Below, piece after piece: positions 8,414 to 16,470 of a stretch of 64,000 bases of DNA. The stretch lies in assembly GCA_015061805.1 (NCBI GenBank), contig SUVV01000012.1:1-64000 (forward strand), written 5' to 3'. How positions within the stretch are numbered: the first letter of the stretch is position 1; each line of letters begins with the position of its first letter. Source of the stretch: Lentisphaerota bacterium. GTDB lineage: Bacteria; Verrucomicrobiota; Lentisphaeria; Victivallales; Victivallaceae. The notes below the pieces were generated by a model. That model was not told the origin of the DNA and did no database searches. It worked only from the letters and a program-made list of their open reading frames with translations. The translations under genes and the position numbers were made by a program.

Positions 8414-9088
8414 ATGGAACAGTACAAGCAGGAATTTATTGAATTCATGATCGATTGCCAGGTCTTGAAATTCGGTGATTTTGTGACCAAAAGCGGCAGA
8501 AAAACTCCGTTTTTTGTGAATACCGGATTCTATCGTACCGGTGCCCAGCTGCGTAAACTCGGCGAGTACTATGCTCAGGCGATCAAAAACACCTTCGGTA
8601 CGGAGTTTGATGTGCTGTTCGGACCTGCTTACAAAGGTATTCCGCTTTCCGTTGCCGCGACCATCGCCCTTTCGGAAAAATATGATGCCGATATCAAATA
8701 CTGTTCCAACCGCAAAGAGGTCAAAGACCACGGCGACAAAGGCATCCTGCTCGGCAGTCCCATCAGTGACGGCGACAAAGTGGTAATCATCGAAGATGTC
8801 ACCACCGCCGGAACCTCCATCGGTGAAACTCTGCCCATCCTGCAGGCTCAGGGCAATGTCGATGTCCTCGGTCTGGTCGTGAGCGTCGACCGCATGGAAC
8901 GCGGTCAGGGCGAAAAAAGCGCACTTTGCGAAATCTCCGAAAAGTACGGTTTCAAAACCTGCGCCATCGTCACCATGAAAGAGGTCATTGAACACCTTTA
9001 CAACCGTCCCTACAAAGGCAAAGTCATCATCGATGATACGCTGATGGCGGCGATCAACGCTTATTACGAACAGTACGGCGCCAAGTAA
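8414..9088 (+). CDS. pyrE: Orotate phosphoribosyltransferase
   Basis: 224 aa. It makes orotidine 5'-phosphate from orotate and PRPP in pyrimidine synthesis. Present are the N-terminal KFGDFVTKSGRKTPFFVNTG (orotate loop), FGPAYKGIPL, the flexible-loop KEVKDHGDKG and the PRPP motif VVIIEDVTTAGTS. ATG at 8414 is preferred because AAAGGA lies 6 nt before it. In-frame ATGs at 8399 and 8408 sit on or before that site. It is a single gene with its own promoter and terminator. Confidence 0.95.
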   Translation: MEQYKQEFIEFMIDCQVLKFGDFVTKSGRKTPFFVNTGFYRTGAQLRKLGEYYAQAIKNTFGTEFDVLFGPAYKGIPLSVAATIALSEKYDADIKYCSNRKEVKDHGDKGILLGSPISDGDKVVIIEDVTTAGTSIGETLPILQAQGNVDVLGLVVSVDRMERGQGEKSALCEISEKYGFKTCAIVTMKEVIEHLYNRPYKGKVIIDDTLMAAINAYYEQYGAK

Positions 9089-9111
9089 GAGCGTTATTCT
9101 CAAGAAAAATC

Positions 9112-9148
9112 AAAGGGCTGTTGCAAACTGGTTTGCAACAGCCCTTTT
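9112..9148 (+). terminator. Intrinsic terminator of pyrE (GGGCTGTTGCAAA type)
   Basis: A 17-bp perfect stem AAAGGGCTGTTGCAAAC / GTTTGCAACAGCCCTTT with a 2-nt centre and a short T-run. The same GGGYTGTTGC stem follows purC and glnS. Confidence 0.85.
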
Positions 9149-9149
9149 C

Positions 9150-9305
9150 AATGTGAAGTGTTTGCCTGCGGCAAACGATAAGTTTATACTTCCTGTTTTG
9201 CGACCAACGGAAGCAAAACATACCCCGCTTTTCTTGAAAAAGGATGGGGGTTTGGGGGAAGGGAAAAACTTTTTTTCTCGTGAAAAGAAGTTTTTCCCTT
9301 CCCCC
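9150..9305 (+). repeat. Palindromic repeat element, copy 2 (hairpin 9254-9305)
   Basis: On the left are a short GTTTGCCTGCGGCAAAC hairpin and the GCAAAACATACCCCGC flank. On the right is the long hairpin, 24 bp per arm with one mismatch. The hairpin ends 8 nt before the stop codon (9314-9316) of the minus-strand glycosidase-like gene, so that gene's mRNA runs straight into it. It may serve as that gene's terminator. Confidence 0.85.
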
Positions 9306-9313
9306 AAAAATCC

Positions 9314-12229
9314 TCACAGCGGTTTGATGGAAACGAGGGAGATGGTGCCGGTGAAGCCGAAGTTATTGATGCTGTGTCCGATACTGGTTTCTGCCGGGTA
9401 AAGTGCATATCCGGAGAGCGGCACGGCGCGTCCTTTTACTCCGTTGCATTCGATCTGCGCTGTTTTCTGGTCAAAGCGCACCACGCATTTATTCAGCGTT
9501 TTGGCCGAAACTTTCGGGCCGGGGACGATCACCGGTTTTCTGCCGGCTTTGCCCATGGCGTAGAAAGAGGCGAACAAACGGCCTTTGTTGATGAAGAATG
9601 TGAACGCCTGATCGGAATTGGTGATCAAAGTCTGACGGGTATTGACATTACCGGCATTGAAGTTCAAACGCAGTTCAAATCCGCTGTATGGATAGATGGT
9701 CGCCTGCGGGAAAGAAATATTGCTTTTGCCGTTGAATTTCCAGGCGAAACCATCTTTGCCGGCAATTACCTCCGGGAAATCAGCCACGTTATCCGGGGTG
9801 GATTTGGACATGTGCCGAATGGCAAGGTTGCCGTGGCTGTAGGATTCCGCAAAATAGAAGTGGTTGATAAATGCGGAATTGCATCCGAGCATACCGGAGA
9901 GGAGATTTCCTCCGGAATTTTTGACCGCAGTACCGTGAACCGGAGAGATTTCCAGATTTTGCACCGTCAGCATATTTTCGTCACATTCGACTTTGATCGG
10001 GCGCTTGTCGAAGAAGTCAAAACTGGAGAATGCGGCTTTTTTACCTGATGCTTTGAAGAGTGTTACCGGGAAACTGCGGAACGTTTTGCGTTCTTTGTCC
10101 ACAACTTCAATAAAGTACGCAGACTGCGGCAGCGCCGGATTGACCAGAAGCGTGAACTCCGCTTCTTTGCTGTTCAGAGGCGCAGGCATGATCTGCTGGA
10201 TATCTGTGTGGCGCACGACGAAATGGGTTCCGACTTTGCCGTTGGCGGCAAAGACCCGCTTTTTGACAATATCGGCAAGCGGAATTTTTCCCTTGAATAC
10301 CGGAGTTGTGACTTTGCCGGGGATAAATCCGGACAAATCAACATCCAGATATGCTTTGTCCAGATTTTTTTTGTCGATCACCAATTGCATGAAGACAGAA
10401 TTCATAATACCGGGGATGGTACGTCTGCCGGTGAATTGCCAGCCGGATTTGCCGGTGATGCAGCCGGAGAGTTTTCCGTTGCGTTGGGTGATGCAGTTGA
10501 CACCGGAAGCATTGACCACCTTGATTTCTCCTTTCAGCCGGAGATTCTTGTAGGCGTAACCGCCGAAGATGATGGAAAAGACCGCTTTATTTTCGCTTTC
10601 CAGGGCCAAATTTGCGGGGTTGTGCTGATAGATGTGGTCGCTGCCTTCGACGACTTCCACGCTGTGGAATGGGACATTGCCGGAAACTTTACCCTGCAGT
10701 TTGATCAGACCGTCGGAGGTGATTCCGGCGATTTTCAATTCAGCGCGGCACGTTGCCAGATCGCGCAGAGGTTGTTTGACCCACTTGTTGTCGGCGTTCC
10801 AGTTGGCGCGCAGTTCGACCGGAGTGAAGCCGTTGGCGAAAACTTTACCGTCAACAGAGAGTTCCGGGATGAGCAGATGATGATCAAGCACATCGGCGAC
10901 TTTCAGATTGAAGCGAAGTTCGGAAAGTTTATTGTCTGCAAGTTTGCCGGAAAAAGTTTTGACGTTATTGCCATGATGATCTTTGACGGCAAGTTGAATA
11001 TTCCGGATTTTCCCGGTGCTTTCGGCTTCGGGAACGTTGACGATCTCGAATTCGACCGTTTCACCGGCGACGAGAACTTTGCGGTAGGAGAGGATGAGAT
11101 TCGGTACTTCGGCATCATCGCCCGGTTGCCGGGGGAACAACTTGCCTTTGGCGATACCGGAGAGCGCCCGGATGATCCGCTGGGTGGAAAATGAGTTGTA
11201 TAACGTGGGGCGGAAACTGGTATTTTCGTTCTGCTCATCCCATTCGACCAGATTGATGACATCGGCACGGGCGGCGACTGCGCTGCCGACGCTGCCCCGA
11301 AGCATGGAAGTGCCGCCGCAGTTGTAGGTGAAAGTACCTTTGGCGTAGAAGTTTTCGTGTCCGACTTTGGTTCCCCAGACGAGGAGTTTGCCTTTGAATT
11401 CATCTTCGGCAAGGATACCGGTCAGGAGCGGGAGCATGACTTCCCGGTCAAAGGCATCATCATAACGGCGGAATTCATTCAGCGGCGGATAGTTGTAGTA
11501 GTAACCGTCAACACAGCGCAGCCATGCGCGGATGATATCGGCGAGTTTGTTGACATCGGCGGCGGTCAGAGTCCGGGTACCGGTGATGATGTTGGTCGGC
11601 AGTTTGTGCATCGGGACGATCAGGATGCGGTCGCCGAATTTTTCAGTCATTTTGCGTTTGAATTCCTGCCAGTACTCCGGTTTAGTGTCACCGGGGTAGG
11701 AGGTGAGCAGTAGTTTACCGTTGATGCGGTAGGATTGTTTACTGTTGAGCGCCCGTTCGACCAGAGCAAAATTCTGCTTCCAGTTGACCTTCACTTTGTA
11801 CTTGGGAGAGACCATCTCCGGCAGAACTGACAGTTGAAAACCTTCACGAGCGGCGGCACGGTAGATATCTTCGCGGCCTTTGGTCATCGGGAAAAAGGCA
11901 AATCCGTCGATTTTATAGAGATCGGTGGTCACATGGTGCATGGTTTCCCACGCTTTGTCATGGATGAATGAACCGGTATCGCTGGCGCGCAGAGAACTGT
12001 CCTGAAAGAGCGGACGGTCGACCCAGCGGTGCAGATAATCATTGCGTTCCAGACCGTATTTAAGTTGTCCTCTGGCAAAGAAGGCGGTTCTGCCGCTTGC
12101 CGGTTGGAATTTTTTACCTTTTTCGGCAAATTTCTGAAGCAGTTTTTTGGCTTCGGCATTCGGTTTCGGGGCGGCAAAAAGCGGAAAAAGTGTAGACAAA
12201 GCGATGACGCCAATGAAGAATTTTTTCAT
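9314..12229 (-). CDS. Large secreted glycosidase-like protein with C-terminal LamG-like domain
   Basis: 971 aa from ATG at 12229 (GGAG 9 nt upstream). A signal peptide is clear: MKKFFIGVIALSTLFPLFAA. Residues about 60-330 look like a TIM barrel, with IDGFAFFPMTKGRED, LLLTSYPGDTKPEY and DGYYYNYPP. This is loosely reminiscent of GH71 (alpha-1,3-glucanase) enzymes, an uncertain assignment. The middle holds several beta-rich modules. The last 150 residues (DGFAWKFNGKSNISFPQ ... IGHSINNFGFTGTIS) have the concanavalin/LamG jelly-roll pattern. It follows a pseudopilin gene by 22 nt and is probably co-transcribed with it. It ends at a palindromic repeat. Confidence 0.7.
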   Translation of the reverse strand: MKKFFIGVIALSTLFPLFAAPKPNAEAKKLLQKFAEKGKKFQPASGRTAFFARGQLKYGLERNDYLHRWVDRPLFQDSSLRASDTGSFIHDKAWETMHHVTTDLYKIDGFAFFPMTKGREDIYRAAAREGFQLSVLPEMVSPKYKVKVNWKQNFALVERALNSKQSYRINGKLLLTSYPGDTKPEYWQEFKRKMTEKFGDRILIVPMHKLPTNIITGTRTLTAADVNKLADIIRAWLRCVDGYYYNYPPLNEFRRYDDAFDREVMLPLLTGILAEDEFKGKLLVWGTKVGHENFYAKGTFTYNCGGTSMLRGSVGSAVAARADVINLVEWDEQNENTSFRPTLYNSFSTQRIIRALSGIAKGKLFPRQPGDDAEVPNLILSYRKVLVAGETVEFEIVNVPEAESTGKIRNIQLAVKDHHGNNVKTFSGKLADNKLSELRFNLKVADVLDHHLLIPELSVDGKVFANGFTPVELRANWNADNKWVKQPLRDLATCRAELKIAGITSDGLIKLQGKVSGNVPFHSVEVVEGSDHIYQHNPANLALESENKAVFSIIFGGYAYKNLRLKGEIKVVNASGVNCITQRNGKLSGCITGKSGWQFTGRRTIPGIMNSVFMQLVIDKKNLDKAYLDVDLSGFIPGKVTTPVFKGKIPLADIVKKRVFAANGKVGTHFVVRHTDIQQIMPAPLNSKEAEFTLLVNPALPQSAYFIEVVDKERKTFRSFPVTLFKASGKKAAFSSFDFFDKRPIKVECDENMLTVQNLEISPVHGTAVKNSGGNLLSGMLGCNSAFINHFYFAESYSHGNLAIRHMSKSTPDNVADFPEVIAGKDGFAWKFNGKSNISFPQATIYPYSGFELRLNFNAGNVNTRQTLITNSDQAFTFFINKGRLFASFYAMGKAGRKPVIVPGPKVSAKTLNKCVVRFDQKTAQIECNGVKGRAVPLSGYALYPAETSIGHSINNFGFTGTISLVSIKPL

Positions 12230-12251
12230 GGTTTTTCTCCGGGATTTGCAA

Positions 12252-13022
12252 TTAGTTGTCAGGCCAGTTTTCGCCGTTTGCCTTGAGTGATACATCTATT
12301 TTGCGATAGGAAGCTTTATCGTAGATGTTGGACTTCGCGGTGTCCCACCACTCCATACGCGGGGAGTAGGATTCTACATGACCATCGCCGTGTGCAGCGT
12401 TGAAGGCATTGTTTTTCTGATGGCGGATATCGATGCGGTTGACATCTTTGCCCGCATAAATCCGGTTTTCCCAGAAACTGCTGCGGTCAATGTTGTAGGT
12501 TTCTGAATCGACGAATCCAATGTAGAAAGAGGGACGTTTAAGCCGGACTAACTTTCGTGCTTCTCCGGGCAGAAGCCCCTGAAGACGGCGGTTGATGGCG
12601 TAACTGTAGGGGTAGGGCATGTTGCCGCTGCGGCGACCGATGCCGTTATCGTGCCGGGACGGACAGCGGTTGACTGAAGAATAGCCGAACCAGTTGGCAA
12701 TGGTATCGCTCGGTTTCCCGGTGATATAGTGTTGAAGCCAGGTTGATTCATAGTTCCATGGATCATAGGCCGTCCCATTGGGGCCTTTGGTTTTCTGCGG
12801 CATCATAAAGCCATCCATTTGGTCAATGTAGGCTTGGGCGGCGACACCGATTTGTTTGAGATTGCTGGCACAACTGATGCTGCGGCCGCGTTCGCGGGCG
12901 CTCTGCAATGCGGGAAGCAGTATCGCTGCCAAGATTGCAATAATGGCAATTACCACGAGAAGTTCGATAAGAGTAAAGCACGCGTGCTTTACTCCGGTGC
13001 ACCGGAGTAAAGATGTATTCAT
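12252..13022 (-). CDS. Type II/IV pseudopilin-like protein with H-x-DG type C terminus
   Basis: 256 aa. The prepilin motif [20 protein letters not shown] begins at residue 16 and leads into the usual ALQSARERG helix. The C terminus has the HGDGHVESY segment typical of the Planctomycetes/Lentisphaerae pilin-like family. The residue before the phenylalanine is cysteine, not the glycine expected by prepilin peptidase. The leader codons are made of two overlapping perfect palindromes (12971-13012). GAGG lies before the ATG. A strong promoter is seen at 13073-13101, and the downstream gene encodes a huge secreted protein. Confidence 0.85.
   Translation of the reverse strand: MNTSLLRCTGVKHACFTLIELLVVIAIIAILAAILLPALQSARERGRSISCASNLKQIGVAAQAYIDQMDGFMMPQKTKGPNGTAYDPWNYESTWLQHYITGKPSDTIANWFGYSSVNRCPSRHDNGIGRRSGNMPYPYSYAINRRLQGLLPGEARKLVRLKRPSFYIGFVDSETYNIDRSSFWENRIYAGKDVNRIDIRHQKNNAFNAAHGDGHVESYSPRMEWWDTAKSNIYDKASYRKIDVSLKANGENWPDN
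12971..13012. repeat. Two overlapping perfect palindromes in a pilin leader
   Basis: Palindrome one is 12971-12994 (24 nt, centre CACGCGTG). Palindrome two is 12987-13012 (26 nt, centre GGTGCACC). They share CTTTACTC, so the order is GAGTAAAG, centre, CTTTACTC, centre, GAGTAAAG. The whole unit lies within the first 18 codons of the minus-strand pseudopilin. Confidence 0.9.
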
Positions 13023-13072
13023 TGTCTGATTTCCTCGATTTTGAATTTGATATGATAATTATATGATTATAT

Positions 13073-13101
13073 AATATACACTGTCTGTAAAATAATTGCA
13101 A
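13073..13101 (-). promoter_or_regulatory. Promoter of the pseudopilin/glycosidase operon
   Basis: On the minus strand TTGCAA (13096-13101), a 17-bp spacer and TATATT (13073-13078) stand about 50 bp before the pilin ATG. Confidence 0.75.
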
Positions 13102-13154
13102 GTTGTTTTTGCCAAAACGGCTGCCGCCGGAAGCGAAAAAGAATTATTTTACTC

Positions 13155-13183
13155 TTGCATAAATCCGGCAGTGAATGTATATT
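13155..13183 (+). promoter_or_regulatory. Promoter of the DJ-1/tgt pair
   Basis: TTGCAT (13155-13160), a 17-bp spacer and TATATT (13178-13183), diverging from the pilin promoter about 55 bp away. Confidence 0.7.
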
Positions 13184-13221
13184 TTACAGTGTGTTTTTTT
13201 CAGTAAAAAATGGAGAGTTTT

Positions 13222-13770
13222 ATGAAACGATTGCTTGCTGTTGTCGCCGACGGTTTTGAGGAAACCGAACTTATCGCGGTAGTGGATTGTATGCGCCGCC
13301 TCGGAGTTGAAGTCACGGTCGCCGGATTGGAATCACGCGAACTCAAAGGCGCTCACAATATTACGATTTCTGCCGATGCTCTGCTGGACGAACTTGTCCC
13401 GGAAGATTTTGACGGCATCTTTCTCCCCGGCGGTCTTCCCGGAGCCACCACCCTTTATGATTCCGCGGCAGTCGGCTGCTGGCTTCAGGCGATGAATGAA
13501 AACGGTCGGGTGATCTCCGCCATCTGCGCGGCTCCCATCGTGCTTGCCAAAGCCAATCTGCTGGAAAACCGCAAGTTCACCATGTACCCCGGTTTCGACA
13601 GTTACCTCAATGGCTTGAAATACACCGCATCCCCCGCCGAATGTGACGGCAATATCGTCACCGGCAAAGGTCCAGGAGCAGTCTTTGCATTTGCCGGAAA
13701 ACTCGCCGGGGCGCTCGGTCTGGAAAAGGAATGTGTTGAATTGTTCAAAGGAATGTTTGTGGAGTTGTAA
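13222..13770 (+). CDS. DJ-1/PfpI family protein
   Basis: 182 aa from ATG at 13222, with GGAGAG 5 nt before it. An upstream in-frame ATG at 13210 overlaps the ribosome site. It shows the DJ-1 Rossmann-like fold: VVADGFEETEL with the conserved glutamate, FLPGGLPGATTL, and the nucleophile elbow SAICAAP with Cys102. DJ-1 proteins act as chaperones or deglycases/glyoxalases. The reaction here cannot be read from the sequence. The stop codon abuts the tgt start without a gap, so the two are co-translated. Confidence 0.9.
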   Translation: MKRLLAVVADGFEETELIAVVDCMRRLGVEVTVAGLESRELKGAHNITISADALLDELVPEDFDGIFLPGGLPGATTLYDSAAVGCWLQAMNENGRVISAICAAPIVLAKANLLENRKFTMYPGFDSYLNGLKYTASPAECDGNIVTGKGPGAVFAFAGKLAGALGLEKECVELFKGMFVEL

Positions 13771-14865
<1,095 letters not shown>

Positions 14866-14868
14866 GGT

Positions 14869-15012
14869 TCACGGAGCGATCTCGCTTTGCCGGGGCGCGC
14901 CTTGCTGCGTGATATCGCTCTTGATTCCCGGCGGCTGGAGCAGCGCCTGTCGCCGGGCGGTCGCCCGGCAGGCGAGTGGTAGTTAGATTGTAGCGCCGCC
15001 TGACGGCGGATT
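14869..15012 (+). repeat. Dispersed repeat shared with the region after the DUF1015 gene
   Basis: It begins four bases after the tgt stop. It contains CACGGAGCGATCTCGCTTTGCC, then ATATCGCTC, then one degenerate copy of the 71-bp unit with its GCCGGGC/GCCCGGC hairpin and CGCCTGACGGCG. The same order occurs at 55889-56100. Confidence 0.75.
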
Positions 15013-15041
15013 ATATACAAGTCGCATTGCTCCAACTGCTC

Positions 15042-15127
15042 GCGGAGGGGATACTGCAAAATAACTCTCCTGTCTGACTTGTCTGACCAGTCCGACTCGT
15101 CCGACTATCAACGCGCCAACTCAGCAA
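15042..15127. repeat. 85-bp dispersed repeat with degenerate 9-bp units (copy B)
   Basis: It is almost identical to 444-528. The core is the series of degenerate 9-mers GTCTGACTT, GTCTGACCA, GTCCGACTC, GTCCGACTA. Confidence 0.75.
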
Positions 15128-15131
15128 TCCG

Positions 15132-15385
15132 CATTGCTCCAACTGCCCGCAAAGGGCGCGTTGATTGTAATTTAGCGCTCTCCCAAATCCTCTCACAATC
15201 TCCCAAAACTCCCACCCCCTCCCATACCGGGGCGCCAGTCAGCAAGGTACGCTGTTTGTACCCCATCAAGTTGCCTTGCTCCAACTGCCCGCAAAGGGTA
15301 CGTTGCACGTAATTTAACGCTCTCCCAAATCCTCTCAAAATCTCCCACTGTTTCCCAATACTCCCACCCCGAGGTGCCAAGCCGG
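15132..15385. repeat. Imperfect 142-bp tandem repeat rich in CTCCCA tracts
   Basis: Two units start at about 15134 and 15276 with TTGCTCCAACTGCCCGCAAAGG, each running into CTCTCCCAAATCCTCTC and further CTCCCA tracts. A third partial copy of the start lies at 15027. The minus strand has evenly spaced GGGAG tracts. No protein-coding signal is seen in 14866-15510. Confidence 0.75.
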
Positions 15386-15433
15386 CAATCCATGCTGTTT
15401 TAATCAAAAAAACGTTTTTTTCTCCAAGTACTA

Positions 15434-15462
15434 TTGCTTTTTGCGATCATTGTGATTATATT
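15434..15462 (+). promoter_or_regulatory. Promoter of the second pseudopilin operon
   Basis: TTGCTT (15434-15439), a 17-bp spacer and TATATT (15457-15462). The -35 box equals that of the third pilin operon at 61576. Confidence 0.75.
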
Positions 15463-15510
15463 ATATACGTTGAAGTACAAAAACAATCAACTTAAAATGG
15501 GAGTATGCTT

Positions 15511-16458
15511 ATGAGTTGTAAAACGTGTGAGGTCAAGCGTAAACGCTTTACTTTGATTGAACTTCTGGTGAATACTTCTATCTCACCAATGCGTTTTTTC
15601 AAGTGCGGCGACAAACTGGAGCCGCAAAATAGTTCGCTTTTTTTGAAAGAGAAAGGGGGGGCGGGGGAAAGAGGAAACTTTTTTTCCCGTGAAAAAAAGT
15701 TTCCTTTGTCCCCCGCACACGCCCGTTTCACTTTAATAGAACTTCTGGTGGTGATCGCCATTATTGCGATATTGGCGGCGATTCTGCTCCCTGCATTGCA
15801 GAGCGCACGCCGCCGGGGACAGGGGATCGGTTGTCTCAATAACTTGAAGCAACTTTATTCAGGAGTGCTTGCTTACGGAGAAGCCAATGATGATGCCCTG
15901 CTTTCCTCCTGTTATCAGGGCGGTAAGGGCGGTTACGGTTGGTGGCAGGAACTTTACTGTTTGCAGAAATATATTTCCTACAAGCGACCTGCGCACACCT
16001 ACTTCGATCCGGATGTATTGAACTGTCCGGGGAATACTCATCGAACTGAATTTCAGGGTACTTACACGGTATATGTAAGTTATGGATATAATGCGCACGC
16101 CGGATTTTTCAACAGTGACGGCAATCCCAGCAGCAATACCGGAGCCCGCGCGCCCTGGCGCAAGTGGTCTTCCAAGAATCCATATGTTTCCAAAACTACG
16201 CTTTTTACCGAAAAGTGGACAACTTTTGCTCCGGTCAGGCTGTATGCAACCTATAAGCGCAGTATGCTTCAGTATTCCAGTAACAACAGTCTTTCCATCG
16301 GAGCAGACAAGGCTCACCCCGGCGGGGCGAACCATCTGCTTGCCGACGGACACGCGGATATATTCAACTATGCGCTGGTTTACGGCAGTTCCAATTACAC
16401 CTCGATCTGGAACGCACCTACGCAAGCAAGTTTCAAACAGATCACGGCTAACCATTGA
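15511..16458 (+). CDS. Pseudopilin-like protein with repeat-invaded leader
   Basis: 315 aa from ATG at 15511 (GGGAG 7 nt upstream). A first, truncated FTLIELLV copy lies at residues 13-20. Then come 52 residues encoded by the palindromic element ([10 protein letters not shown] ... [12 protein letters not shown]). A second, complete [20 protein letters not shown] begins at residue 73 (15727). The insertion is 180 bp, exactly 60 codons. The mature part is a normal pseudopilin ending with the H-x9-DG motif ([12 protein letters not shown]). The gene starts a promoter-driven operon with two giant secreted proteins, 12 nt before the first. Whether the 72-residue leader is still processed is unknown. 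Confidence 0.85.
   Translation: MSCKTCEVKRKRFTLIELLVNTSISPMRFFKCGDKLEPQNSSLFLKEKGGAGERGNFFSREKKFPLSPAHARFTLIELLVVIAIIAILAAILLPALQSARRRGQGIGCLNNLKQLYSGVLAYGEANDDALLSSCYQGGKGGYGWWQELYCLQKYISYKRPAHTYFDPDVLNCPGNTHRTEFQGTYTVYVSYGYNAHAGFFNSDGNPSSNTGARAPWRKWSSKNPYVSKTTLFTEKWTTFAPVRLYATYKRSMLQYSSNNSLSIGADKAHPGGANHLLADGHADIFNYALVYGSSNYTSIWNAPTQASFKQITANH
15586..15716 (+). repeat. Palindromic repeat element, copy 3, in frame inside a pilin gene (hairpin 15661-15716)
   Basis: The arms GCGGGGGAAAGAGGAAAC and their complement pair with about two mismatches across some 25 bp. The flank CGCTTTTTTTGAAAG precedes the hairpin. The flank-first order relative to transcription is opposite to the intergenic copies. 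Reading through it gives the peptide [17 protein letters not shown] without a stop. Confidence 0.85.
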
Positions 16459-16470
16459 TGGTGTTTTAAG

